A DNA stretch of 64,000 nt, taken from assembly GCA_005503165.1 (NCBI GenBank), contig SCNT01000017.1:1-64000 (forward strand). The letters are read 5' to 3'. Made by a program: the position numbers and the translations under genes. Shown here one piece after another: positions 8,353 to 16,174 of this stretch. The notes beneath the pieces were generated by a model, which made no database searches, was not told the origin of the DNA, and saw only the letters and a program-made list of their open reading frames with translations. Within the stretch, counting starts at the first letter, position 1, and each line of letters opens with the position of its first letter. Source of the stretch: Sphingomonadaceae bacterium 3R27E2-A. Its GTDB lineage: Bacteria > Pseudomonadota > Alphaproteobacteria > Sphingomonadales > Sphingomonadaceae.

Positions 8353-8772
8353 ATGAGCGACAAGAGCAGCCTGCGCGCCGGATGGACCGGCCCCGCCCCC
8401 GACGCCGACGCGCTGTTCGCGCTGGCCGAGGCGGCGTTCGAGACGATGCCCGACATCTTCAAGCCGCATTTGAAGGGCGTGGTGATCGCGATCGAGGAAT
8501 TCGCCGACGACGCGGTGCTGACGTCGCTCGACATCGAGCATCCCTATGACCTGACGGGGCTGTACGAGGGACGGCCGCTCACCGAACGCAGCATCGATGC
8601 GAGCGGCGGCATGCCCGACCGCGTGACGCTCTATCGCGTGCCGATCCTGGTCGAGTGGATCGAGGGCGGCGAGCGGCTCGACCGGCTGGTGCGCCATGTG
8701 CTGATCCACGAATTCGGGCATCATTTCGGGCTGTCCGACGACGATATGCACGCGCTCGAGGACCTGGCGTGA
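8353..8772 (+). CDS. Metallopeptidase family protein (minimal zincin)
   Basis: A 139-residue protein of the small zincin-like metallopeptidase family. The HEFGHHFGL sequence near residues 124-132 is the H-E-x-x-H zinc site with the third ligand expected just after. The PxxLVEW and [13 protein letters not shown] core is typical. No signal peptide is visible, so it is likely cytoplasmic. The stop codon overlaps the start of ccmA, and this coupling to cytochrome c maturation genes is common in sphingomonads as far as I recall. Its substrate is unknown. Confidence 0.85.
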   Translation: MSDKSSLRAGWTGPAPDADALFALAEAAFETMPDIFKPHLKGVVIAIEEFADDAVLTSLDIEHPYDLTGLYEGRPLTERSIDASGGMPDRVTLYRVPILVEWIEGGERLDRLVRHVLIHEFGHHFGLSDDDMHALEDLA

Positions 8773-9353
8773 CGGCGCTGCTGCGGCTGGAGCAGATAGC
8801 GTGCATCCGCGGGGACCGGCTGTTGTTCGCAGGGCTGTCGCTGGCGCTGGCGCGCGGCGAAGCGCTGTGGCTGCGCGGTCCGAACGGCGCGGGCAAGTCG
8901 AGCCTGATCCGGCTGGCCGCCGGGTTGCTGCGGCCGGCGGCGGGCACGGTCGAGCGTTTCGGGCGCGTGGCGCTGATCGACGAGGCGGCGGCGCTCGACG
9001 CCGAACTGCCGCTGCGCCGCGCGCTCGATTTCTGGGCGCGGGTCGACACCGTCGACGGGCACACGGTCGACCGCGCGATGGCGGCGATGGCGTTGCATCC
9101 GCTCGCCGAGGTGCCGGTCGCGATGCTGTCGACCGGGCAGAGGAAGCGCGCCGCGATGGTGCGCGTGATCGCGTCGGGGGCGCCGATCTGGCTGCTCGAC
9201 GAGCCCGCCAACGGCATGGACGATGCGGCGCAGGCGCGGCTGGTCGCGGCGATCGCGGCGCACCGCGCGAACGGCGGCGCGGTGCTGCTGGCGTCGCACT
9301 TCGCGCTGGGCGTGCCCGACCTCGCCGAGCTCGATATGGGGGCGCTGGCGTGA
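8769..9353 (+). CDS. ccmA: Heme ABC exporter ATP-binding protein CcmA
   Basis: The 194-residue ATPase of the CcmABCD complex that drives release of heme-loaded CcmE for c-type cytochrome maturation. Walker A GPNGAGKSS lies near residues 37-45, the ABC signature reads STGQRKRAA, and Walker B IWLLDEPANGMD follows. The GTG start overlaps the upstream stop codon by four bases. CcmB follows, but after a 115-bp gap occupied by a repeat. c-type cytochrome assembly is relevant to the decaheme protein at 60070. Confidence 0.92.
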   Translation: MTALLRLEQIACIRGDRLLFAGLSLALARGEALWLRGPNGAGKSSLIRLAAGLLRPAAGTVERFGRVALIDEAAALDAELPLRRALDFWARVDTVDGHTVDRAMAAMALHPLAEVPVAMLSTGQRKRAAMVRVIASGAPIWLLDEPANGMDDAAQARLVAAIAAHRANGGAVLLASHFALGVPDLAELDMGALA

Positions 9354-9363
9354 CCCGATCACC

Positions 9364-9457
9364 GTCATTGCGAGCGAAGCGAAGCAATCTCCAGCTCGAA
9401 ACATCGCGCAAGACCGATGGCTGGAGATTGCCGCGTCGCTACGCTCCTCGCAATGAC
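9364..9457. repeat. Palindromic repeat family C (gtcattgcgagcgaagcg type)
   Basis: Outer arms gtcattgcgag and ctcgcaatgac enclose inner arms gcaatctccag and ctggagattgc. This inverted-repeat type is widespread in bacterial intergenic regions. Here it separates ccmA from ccmB inside a probable operon. Confidence 0.85.
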
Positions 9458-9468
9458 GAGGTGAGCGC

Positions 9469-10116
9469 GTGACGATGCTGATCGCCCTGTTCTGGCGCGA
9501 CCTCCGCCGGGCGTGGGGCAGCGGGGCGCTGTGGCTGCCGGTGCTGTTCTTCCTGCTGGTGGCGACGGCCTTTCCCTTCGCGGTCGGGCCCGATGCGCCG
9601 CTGCTGCAGCGCGCGGGCGGCGGGATGGTCTGGGTCGCGGCGCTGCTCGCGGCGCTGCTCCCGATCGACCGGCTGGTGCGCCCCGACCGCGACGCGGGGG
9701 TGCTCGACCAGCTCGCGGTGCGGGGGGTCGCCGACGAGGTGATCGCGGCGGTGAAGATCGGCGCGCATGCGATCGGGTTCGGGCTGCCGCTGCTGATCGC
9801 CCTGTTCCCCGCCGCAGCCCTGCTTGCGCAGGATGCCGGACGCGTCGAAACGCTGGCCACGGGGATCGCGATCGCGGTCCCCGCGCTCGCCGCGCTCGCG
9901 GTGCTGAGCGCGGCGCTGACCGCGGGATTGAAGGGCGGGAGCGCGATCGGCGGGCTGCTCGTACTGCCGCTCGCGGTGCCCCTCCTCATCTTCGGCGCGG
10001 GGATGCTCGACCCGGCGGGGCGCGGGGCGGTGAAGCTGCTCGGCGCGGTGAGCCTGCTGCTGACCATGATCGGGCCCTTCGCCGCGGGCGCGGCGCTGCG
10101 CGGGCTTCGCGAATGA
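9469..10116 (+). CDS. ccmB: Heme exporter protein CcmB
   Basis: The 215-residue membrane subunit partnering CcmA. About six hydrophobic segments follow the N-terminal LIALFWRDLRRAW, and the R-P-D-R-D-A-G-V-L-D-Q-L segment near residue 70 is typical of CcmB. A GTG at 9469 and an ATG at 9475 are both plausible starts. No ccmC or ccmD follows; the next gene is on the opposite strand, so the rest of the maturation set is elsewhere. The 115-bp repeat upstream may uncouple its translation from ccmA. Confidence 0.9.
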   Translation: MTMLIALFWRDLRRAWGSGALWLPVLFFLLVATAFPFAVGPDAPLLQRAGGGMVWVAALLAALLPIDRLVRPDRDAGVLDQLAVRGVADEVIAAVKIGAHAIGFGLPLLIALFPAAALLAQDAGRVETLATGIAIAVPALAALAVLSAALTAGLKGGSAIGGLLVLPLAVPLLIFGAGMLDPAGRGAVKLLGAVSLLLTMIGPFAAGAALRGLRE

Positions 10117-10230
10117 CGCGCCGGTCGCCCGCACAAGGCGCGCTGACGGTGCGCGACTATTACGAGACGATCGCCGGCCGAAGCGGGAGGCCGGCTCCAA
10201 ACGCCGCCTGGTCGCGCGGGTCCGGTTCGC

Positions 10231-11076
10231 TCATGGTTTTGCCTTCGCGGCCATGATGGTTCGCCCGTCGGGGCCGATCGCGGCCATTTCCCACGCCTCG
10301 TCCCGGGCGCGGCCGACGAGGTGAATGGTTTCGCCGGCGAAGGCGGGCGCCTGCGCGCGCATGGTGAAGGCGGCGAGCGCATTGGCGCCGAGCTTGCGCT
10401 GCGCGAGGTCGAGCAGCAAGGTCGCGGTCAGCGGACCGTGGACGACGAGCCCGGGGTAGCCTTCCTCGTTACGCGCATAGGGCAGGTCGTAATGGATGCG
10501 GTGGCTGTTGAAGGTCAGCGCCGAATAGCGGAACAGCATCGCCTCGGTCGGGACGACGTCGCGGCGCCAGGTCCAGTCCGACAGATCGGGTTCGCCCGCG
10601 GGTGCGGGGGCCGGAGCCGGGGCCGCGGCGGGCGCGGGTGCGCGGAATACGATGGTCTGGCGCTCGTGCACCGCGACGACATCGCCGGCGCGCGTTTCAT
10701 GCTCGACCTCGACGAAGACGAGCTGGCCGGTGCCGCCGGTCTTTTCCGTGATCGCGGCGATGGTCGAGGTGCGCGCGATGACCGCTCCCGCGGAAATCGG
10801 GGCCAGAAAGCGGACGTCGCTCGCGGCCCACATGCGGCGCGGCAGCGCGATGGGCGGCATGAAGCTGCCCGGATCGTCCTGGCGCAGCGGATGGCCGTCG
10901 GGGCCGAGCGCGCTTGTCGGCGCGTCGGGCAGGCAGAGGCACCAGTGGATCGCCTGATTCGCGGCTTCGCCCGCCGCGTCGCTGTCGATCGTCGCGCGGA
11001 AGCGCGCGAGCGCGGCGGGGGTGAGCCGGTCGTGCTGTTCGATGCTGCGCCCGATCCATGCGTCCCATGCCGTCAT
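10231..11076 (-). CDS. FAS1-like/MaoC double hot-dog dehydratase
   Basis: A 281-residue protein of the HTD2/mesaconyl-CoA hydratase-like group, expected to hydrate an enoyl-CoA or dehydrate a hydroxyacyl thioester. An N-terminal FAS1-like dehydratase half (about residues 1-145) is joined by an Ala-Pro linker (about 146-165) to a C-terminal hot-dog half containing ALTFNSHRIHYDLPYA and GLVVHGPLTATLL, the usual active-site and core motifs. The start at 11076 has a good ribosome site (gggagcag); longer readings add an arginine-rich tail that does not match the family. It is convergent with ccmB, and its role in this strain is unknown. Confidence 0.85.
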   Translation of the reverse strand: MTAWDAWIGRSIEQHDRLTPAALARFRATIDSDAAGEAANQAIHWCLCLPDAPTSALGPDGHPLRQDDPGSFMPPIALPRRMWAASDVRFLAPISAGAVIARTSTIAAITEKTGGTGQLVFVEVEHETRAGDVVAVHERQTIVFRAPAPAAAPAPAPAPAGEPDLSDWTWRRDVVPTEAMLFRYSALTFNSHRIHYDLPYARNEEGYPGLVVHGPLTATLLLDLAQRKLGANALAAFTMRAQAPAFAGETIHLVGRARDEAWEMAAIGPDGRTIMAAKAKP

Positions 11077-11320
11077 TGCCTGCTCCCTTGCCGCTTTCGG
11101 TGCAGCCGCCAAAGCAGCATTTGGCGGCCCTGCCAAGCGGTCGCGGGATCGATCGGCCGCCTTCGCGAACCGCCCGTATCGGCGCAAAGGCCGTCGCCGT
11201 GGCGGGGCGAGCAGCAGGGCCCTTGCCGGGTCCGACCGCTTCCGCCCATTGACCGGAGAGACTCATCCGTCCAGCTTGCGTTCGCCTGGTCCCCATCCAA
11301 TCGTTCGCCGGTGATACCCC

Positions 11321-12340
11321 ATGAGCTTCAAACCTTCCGGATCCTTTTGCGCGCTGGCGCTGACCGCCTCCCTGCTCGCTCTTGCCGCCTGCGGCGACGC
11401 GGACGAGGACAAGCAGGTCGCCGCCGCTGCCGCGCCGCGCCAGTGCCCGGCGATTGCCGACACGCCGGTGAAGCTGGCCGGCGGGACGTTCGAGATGGGC
11501 GAGGATGACGTCTATGACGAGGAGGGCCCGGTGCGCAGGACGACGGTCGCCGGCTTCTGGATCGATCCGCACGAGGTGACCAACCGGCAGTTCGCCAAGT
11601 TCGTGTCGGCCACCGGCTATGTCACGGTCGCCGAGAAGCCGGTCGATCCGAAGCAGTTCCGGGTGCCGGCCGATCGCATCCCGCCCGACATGCTCAAGGC
11701 GGGGTCGGCGGTGTTCACGCCGCCCGATTTCCCGTCGAGCAATTACGCCGACTGGTGGAAATATGTCCCGGGGGCGAACTGGAAAAAGCCTTATGGCCCG
11801 GCCGGTCCCGACCGGGTCGCCAACGAACCCGTGGTCCATCTCGCGTGGGACGACATGGTCGCCTATGCCGAATGGGCCGGCGGGCGCATCCCGACCGAGG
11901 CCGAATGGGAATTTGCCGCGAGTGCGGGGCAGCGCTCGAAGAATGTCCAGCCCGAAGAGGCGAACAGCTGGCAGGGCGCCTTTCCCAACTACAACGCCGA
12001 AACCGACGGGTTCAAGGGGGTGGCGCCGGTCGGCTGCTACAAGCCCAACGCCAACGGCCTCTACGACATGGTCGGCAATGTGTGGGAAGTGACCTCCGAC
12101 TTCTTCAAACCCGGCCACGACCCCGGCGACAGCGACAATCCGAAAGGCCCCGGCGAAGCTGCGGCCCATGACCCGTTCAACCCCGGCATGGCCTCGCGGA
12201 CGGTGAAGGGCGGAAGCTATCTGTGTGCGCCCAACTATTGCCAGCGGTATCGCCCGGCGTCGCGGCAGGGCCGCGATCCGGGCCTGGGAACCAGCAACGT
12301 CGGTTTCCGTCTCGTCTACGATCGCGCGCCGACCGCCTGA
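11321..12340 (+). CDS. Lipoprotein with formylglycine-generating enzyme domain
   Basis: A 339-residue protein. The signal peptide ends at lipobox L-A-A-C with Cys24, so it should be lipid-anchored outside the cytoplasm. The FGE-sulfatase domain starts near residue 50 (GGTFEMGEDD) and continues with IDPHEVTNRQFAKFV, RIPTEAEWEFAA and NGLYDMVGNVWE. The C-terminal GGSYLCAPNYCQRYRPASR carries Cys302 and Cys307, spaced like the copper-binding active-site cysteines of true formylglycine-generating enzymes. No sulfatase lies in the window. It could activate exported sulfatases or do another oxidation (inference). The next gene is on the opposite strand. Confidence 0.9.
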   Translation: MSFKPSGSFCALALTASLLALAACGDADEDKQVAAAAAPRQCPAIADTPVKLAGGTFEMGEDDVYDEEGPVRRTTVAGFWIDPHEVTNRQFAKFVSATGYVTVAEKPVDPKQFRVPADRIPPDMLKAGSAVFTPPDFPSSNYADWWKYVPGANWKKPYGPAGPDRVANEPVVHLAWDDMVAYAEWAGGRIPTEAEWEFAASAGQRSKNVQPEEANSWQGAFPNYNAETDGFKGVAPVGCYKPNANGLYDMVGNVWEVTSDFFKPGHDPGDSDNPKGPGEAAAHDPFNPGMASRTVKGGSYLCAPNYCQRYRPASRQGRDPGLGTSNVGFRLVYDRAPTA

Positions 12341-12350
12341 CGCGCGGTGG

Positions 12351-13760
12351 CTACCGGTCTCCGGCCCAGATCGGCGGGATGTGCCGCTGCCATTGAAGTT
12401 CGGCCTCGAGCTGATAGGCGAGCCCCAGCAGCAGCGCCTCGCCGCTGGGCCGGGTCGCGAACTGGATGCCGACGGGCAGCCCGCTGTCGCTGAACCCGAT
12501 CGGCAGGCTGATTGACGGCGTTCCCGCGAAATTGTCGATCCAGCAATAGCCGGCATAGTCGATCAGCGGATCCTTTTGATCGGCCCACGCAACATGGGGC
12601 CCGAAAACGCCGATGCGCGGAATCTCGGTGCTGAGCGTCGGGGTCATCCAGATATCGACCTGCTCGAGCCGTTCGAGGTAAGCGGTCACCACGCCCTCCA
12701 TCGACGTCCAGGCCGATGCGAACTGCGCGTCGCTGATCGCCTCGCCCGCGGCGATCAGCGTCGCGGACCGATGTTCGAGATCGTCGACCTTGACCTCTAT
12801 GCCGATCGCTTGCGACAACATGCCGAGGCGGCGGCAGAACATGCCCTCGGTGATGGTGCCCAGCAGGTCCATCGCGACCGCGCCGGCAAAAGGCAGGTCG
12901 GCCGCCCTTACTCGGTGGCCGAGGCGGTCGAGCAGCGCGACCGTATCTTCCCAGACGCGCCGGACGCTGGCATCGGGCGAATCTCCGGTCCGCATCACGC
13001 GGCTGTAAGCGTCAATGCTCAGGTGACGGTCGATCGGCGCGGTCACCAGCGGGATCGGCGGCAGGCAATCGGGCGCGCGCGTTTGCGTCGCCGCGAGCCA
13101 CGCGGCGGTGTCGCGCACCGTCCGGCTGACGCAGCCGTTGACGGCCAGATCGGTGATCGAGCGAAATGCTTCCTCGCCGGCGTTGCGTTGCCGGGACGGC
13201 TTCAGCCCGACGAGGCCGCACGGCGCGGCCCCGTGACGGATAGAGCCCAGCCCGTCGCTGGCATGCGCGATCGGAACCACGCCAGCCGCGACGGCTGCGG
13301 CGCCGCCGCCCGACGAGCCGCCGGGCGTATAGTCCGGATTCCACGGATTGCGGGTCGGCCCGAACAAGGGCGATTCGGTCACGGCGTTCAGGCCGAGTTC
13401 GGGCATCGTCGAGCGACCGATCGAGATCAGTCCCGCAGCCGCGATGGTCCGCGCATAGGGCGCGTCCGCGGACGGCACGAAATCGCGCAGCGCGGCCGAT
13501 CCGAACGTCGCGGGTATCCCGCCCTCCGGAAGCATATCCTTGATCATCGTGGGGATGCCCGACAGCGGCCCCGATTGCGCCGCGCGAGCCTGGGTGCGGG
13601 CGCGATCGAAAGTTGGCCACGCGATGAAGTTGAGCAGCGGATTGACCGCCTCCGCACGCGCGATCGCCTGGTCGACCAGCGCCGCAGCCGTGACGCCGCC
13701 GGATGCCAGCGCCTCGCGCATGTCCGCCATATCGGTCGGGGCGCAGGATATCGTGTTCAT
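12351..13760 (-). CDS. Amidase (amidase signature family)
   Basis: A 469-residue hydrolase of the amidase-signature family. The catalytic lysine lies in IPTMIKDM near residue 75, and the glycine/serine-rich stretch YTPGGSSGGGAAAVAAG near residue 150 holds the cis-serine. The nucleophilic serine should fall in DGLGSIRHGAAPCGLVGLKPS, the usual D-x-x-G-S-I-R motif. The ATG overlaps the stop of the upstream MFS gene (ATGA), so both are made from one mRNA. The substrate is probably an amide or peptide imported by that transporter; no closer identification is possible. Confidence 0.92.
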   Translation of the reverse strand: MNTISCAPTDMADMREALASGGVTAAALVDQAIARAEAVNPLLNFIAWPTFDRARTQARAAQSGPLSGIPTMIKDMLPEGGIPATFGSAALRDFVPSADAPYARTIAAAGLISIGRSTMPELGLNAVTESPLFGPTRNPWNPDYTPGGSSGGGAAAVAAGVVPIAHASDGLGSIRHGAAPCGLVGLKPSRQRNAGEEAFRSITDLAVNGCVSRTVRDTAAWLAATQTRAPDCLPPIPLVTAPIDRHLSIDAYSRVMRTGDSPDASVRRVWEDTVALLDRLGHRVRAADLPFAGAVAMDLLGTITEGMFCRRLGMLSQAIGIEVKVDDLEHRSATLIAAGEAISDAQFASAWTSMEGVVTAYLERLEQVDIWMTPTLSTEIPRIGVFGPHVAWADQKDPLIDYAGYCWIDNFAGTPSISLPIGFSDSGLPVGIQFATRPSGEALLLGLAYQLEAELQWQRHIPPIWAGDR

Positions 13761-15133
13761 GTCGGGTCCTTCGCAAGCGCGGGCCGGATGGCCCGTAGAG
13801 TAATGCCGTAAGGGCGGGGCGCCAGCGCCATCAGGATCGCCGAGACAATCAGCGAGGGCAGGCTGACGATCGCTATCGCGCTCAGCATGCCGCGCGGTCC
13901 TTCGATCAGCCCCGAAATCGCGCCGATCGCGAGCGGCGACGCGGCGAGCGCCAGCGCGTTGACGATGCCAAGCAGCGCCAGCACGCGCGAGCGGAGATGC
14001 GCAGGCGCCAGTTTCTGGAGCACGCCAGGCATCAGCGAAGAGGCGGCTATGCCCAGCGCCCCCTGCACCGCGGCGATGCAATAGGCCTGAAACGCCGACG
14101 CTGCGAACGGCAGGAGGGCGGCGGGCAGCGGCGTCAACGCGACAAAGATCGCCGCGGCCCTGACGGGGTCGAGATCGGCATCCGCGCGGCGGAGCCTGAG
14201 CGTCAGCGGCGCCAGCAGCACCCCGGCGAACGTCGCGACCGTGATCGCGGTCCCGAGCCCGACGCCGATCGTCGCCGGGTCGACCCCGAACGCGCGCGGC
14301 AGCGCCAGCGGAAACCACATCACCCCCGACGTCATCGCCACCGCCATCGCAAAGATCGAACCGAAGATGCAGGCGAGCGTGCGCCAGTGCGCGGTCGCAT
14401 AGGGCAGGAAATCGCGATCGCCCGCAGAATCGACTGCGGCCGCCGGCGTTGCTCCCTCGTTCCGGTTGCCGAGCGGCATCGTCAGGACGAGGAGGAAGAA
14501 GATCGGACCTGGCAGCGCGATCAGGATCATCGCCAGGCGCCAGCTGTCGAAGTCGGCGAGCCGGCCGGGAAAGCCGCCATGCGCGCCGGCGAGCCACTGG
14601 AGCAGGACGCCCCCGAGCGCCATCCCGATGCCCGCACCGAGCAGCGACCCGCCGTAGAAGATGAAATTGGCCGTATTGCGCTGCTTTTCCGGGAACAGAT
14701 CGGGGATCAGGGCGAAGACGATCGGCGCCAGTCCCGCCTCTCCGACCGCGATCCCGACGGTCGCGGCGAAAAGGCCCCAAAAGCCGCTCTGAAAGGCAAA
14801 GAGCGCGGTCGCCAGCGACCAGCAGGCAACGCCAAGCGCAAGGATCAGGCGTCGGCCGAAGCGATCGGCGAGCCATCCCATCGGGTAGCTTGCGACACTG
14901 GCGAACACCGCCATGCCCAGCCCCTGCAACATACCGAGCTGCAGGTCGGTAAACCCCATCGACAGCTGCAGCGACGGTGCAATCAAGCTGAGCATCTGGC
15001 GGACGACAAAGGCGAAGAGCGTCGTCATCAGCAGCACGCCGAGCCCGTACCAGGCAAGGCCCGTTCTCGTGCAAGCGACGCCCGTCCCGGCGAAATGCCC
15101 GCTTCGACCGGTCCTGCCACGGCTGCCGTCCAT
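13757..15133 (-). CDS. MFS transporter
   Basis: A 458-residue major facilitator with about 12 transmembrane segments. The conserved loop 2-3 motif reads GWLADRFGRRLIL near residue 85, and EKQRNTANFIFYGGSLLGAGIG is typical of ACS/spinster-like importers in sphingomonads. A long loop at the middle of the protein (about residues 225-250) separates the two halves. It is first in a two-gene unit with the amidase and divergent from the hydrolase gene across 134 bp, so it likely imports the amidase substrate or exports its product. Confidence 0.88.
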   Translation of the reverse strand: MDGSRGRTGRSGHFAGTGVACTRTGLAWYGLGVLLMTTLFAFVVRQMLSLIAPSLQLSMGFTDLQLGMLQGLGMAVFASVASYPMGWLADRFGRRLILALGVACWSLATALFAFQSGFWGLFAATVGIAVGEAGLAPIVFALIPDLFPEKQRNTANFIFYGGSLLGAGIGMALGGVLLQWLAGAHGGFPGRLADFDSWRLAMILIALPGPIFFLLVLTMPLGNRNEGATPAAAVDSAGDRDFLPYATAHWRTLACIFGSIFAMAVAMTSGVMWFPLALPRAFGVDPATIGVGLGTAITVATFAGVLLAPLTLRLRRADADLDPVRAAAIFVALTPLPAALLPFAASAFQAYCIAAVQGALGIAASSLMPGVLQKLAPAHLRSRVLALLGIVNALALAASPLAIGAISGLIEGPRGMLSAIAIVSLPSLIVSAILMALAPRPYGITLRAIRPALAKDPT

Positions 15134-15185
15134 GTTGTTTCTCCATCCCCGCCGCCGGGCGGGCCGAACGCATCATTAAAACAGG

Positions 15186-15210
15186 TTGACTTTATTGTAA
15201 ATGGAGTACA
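15186..15210. promoter_or_regulatory. Candidate operator/promoter in divergent intergenic region
   Basis: A TTGACT hexamer at 15186 is followed by TGTA-N7-TACA (15196-15210) in the gap between the divergent MFS and hydrolase genes. The dyad could bind the TetR protein encoded at 18443. The arms are only four bases, so this is weak. Confidence 0.3.
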
Positions 15211-15267
15211 GACATCGAACCGGCGGCGGGCGCGATGGTCGATCGACAGCCCGCCGGGAGAAACTCG

Positions 15268-16140
15268 ATGCCCTTTCCGGTTCGCGCATCCCTGGAGCAG
15301 TTCACGCTTCCGCATCCGTCGGGAACCGGCCGGCTGACCATCAGCGTTGCAGCGCCTGCGGCTCCGGCACCCGATGCGGCCGTACCCGTTCTGTACGTCG
15401 TCGATGGCGATATGTTGTTCGGTATGGCGTCCGAGATCGCCCGCGCGATGACAAATGTCGCCGGCTTTCCTGCCCATTATGTCGTCGGCGTCGGTTATGA
15501 CGCCGCCTATCCGGATATGCTGAAGCTGCGCACCGCGGACCTCGCCCCGTCGATCGGCGAAGCGGCGTTGCGAGACCTCGGCGGCCTGGGCGAAGCGATC
15601 GGGGGCGCGGCAAGCGGCGGCGCCGATGCGTTTCTCGCCTTCCTTGCAGATGCCCTGCGGCCCGAGATGGTCAGGCGCTATCCGCAGACGGCGGAGGGTC
15701 CGCCAATCCTTTTCGGTCACTCGCTCGGCGGGCTGTTCGCGGCGCGCGCATTGCTGAACCGGCCGGACAGCTTCGCGGCCTTCATCGTCAGCAGCCCGTC
15801 GCTCTGGTGGGACGGCTTTGCGATCCTGCGCGAATTGCCGTTCTTCCGCGAACGGCTCGCCGCTCTGCCGCGCCAGCCCCGCCTGTTCGTCGATGTGGGC
15901 GCGAGGGAACAGGAGCTGCCGACGAGCGTCCCCGACGGGATCGGCGTGACGCTGGAAGAGGCGCAAAGCCAGATCCGCGCCGCGCGCATGGTCGATGCGG
16001 CGCGCGAATTCGCCGCAGCGCTAGTCGAAGCGGGGCTCACCGCCGTCCGCTATGTCGCCTTCGCCGAGGATGATCATGTTTCCGCAGCGCCCGCCGCGAT
16101 CCTGCACGGCATGCGCTTCGCGCTCGGCCGCGACGAGTGA
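15268..16140 (+). CDS. Alpha/beta hydrolase, siderophore-esterase-like
   Basis: A 290-residue alpha/beta hydrolase resembling the esterase D / IroE / Fes group. The nucleophile elbow is GHSLGG near residue 160, the PVLYVVDGDMLFG strand precedes it, and the acid/histidine part lies in FAEDDHVSAAPAAILHGMRF near the C-terminus. No convincing signal peptide is seen. The start at 15268 has a gggag ribosome site. A TonB receptor gene follows 34 bp downstream, so a role in releasing iron or another cargo from an imported ligand is plausible but unproven. Confidence 0.82.
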   Translation: MPFPVRASLEQFTLPHPSGTGRLTISVAAPAAPAPDAAVPVLYVVDGDMLFGMASEIARAMTNVAGFPAHYVVGVGYDAAYPDMLKLRTADLAPSIGEAALRDLGGLGEAIGGAASGGADAFLAFLADALRPEMVRRYPQTAEGPPILFGHSLGGLFAARALLNRPDSFAAFIVSSPSLWWDGFAILRELPFFRERLAALPRQPRLFVDVGAREQELPTSVPDGIGVTLEEAQSQIRAARMVDAAREFAAALVEAGLTAVRYVAFAEDDHVSAAPAAILHGMRFALGRDE

Positions 16141-16174
16141 ACCCGGAACGGACCTAAGGATGAGGGGACGAAAT

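Noticed and set aside
6274..9411. Very long minus-strand frame through the permease and beyond
   Set aside because: The part upstream of 7671 is arginine/proline/serine-rich, crosses a repeat, and runs antisense to phhB-neighbour and ccmA genes. Only the permease part matches a family.
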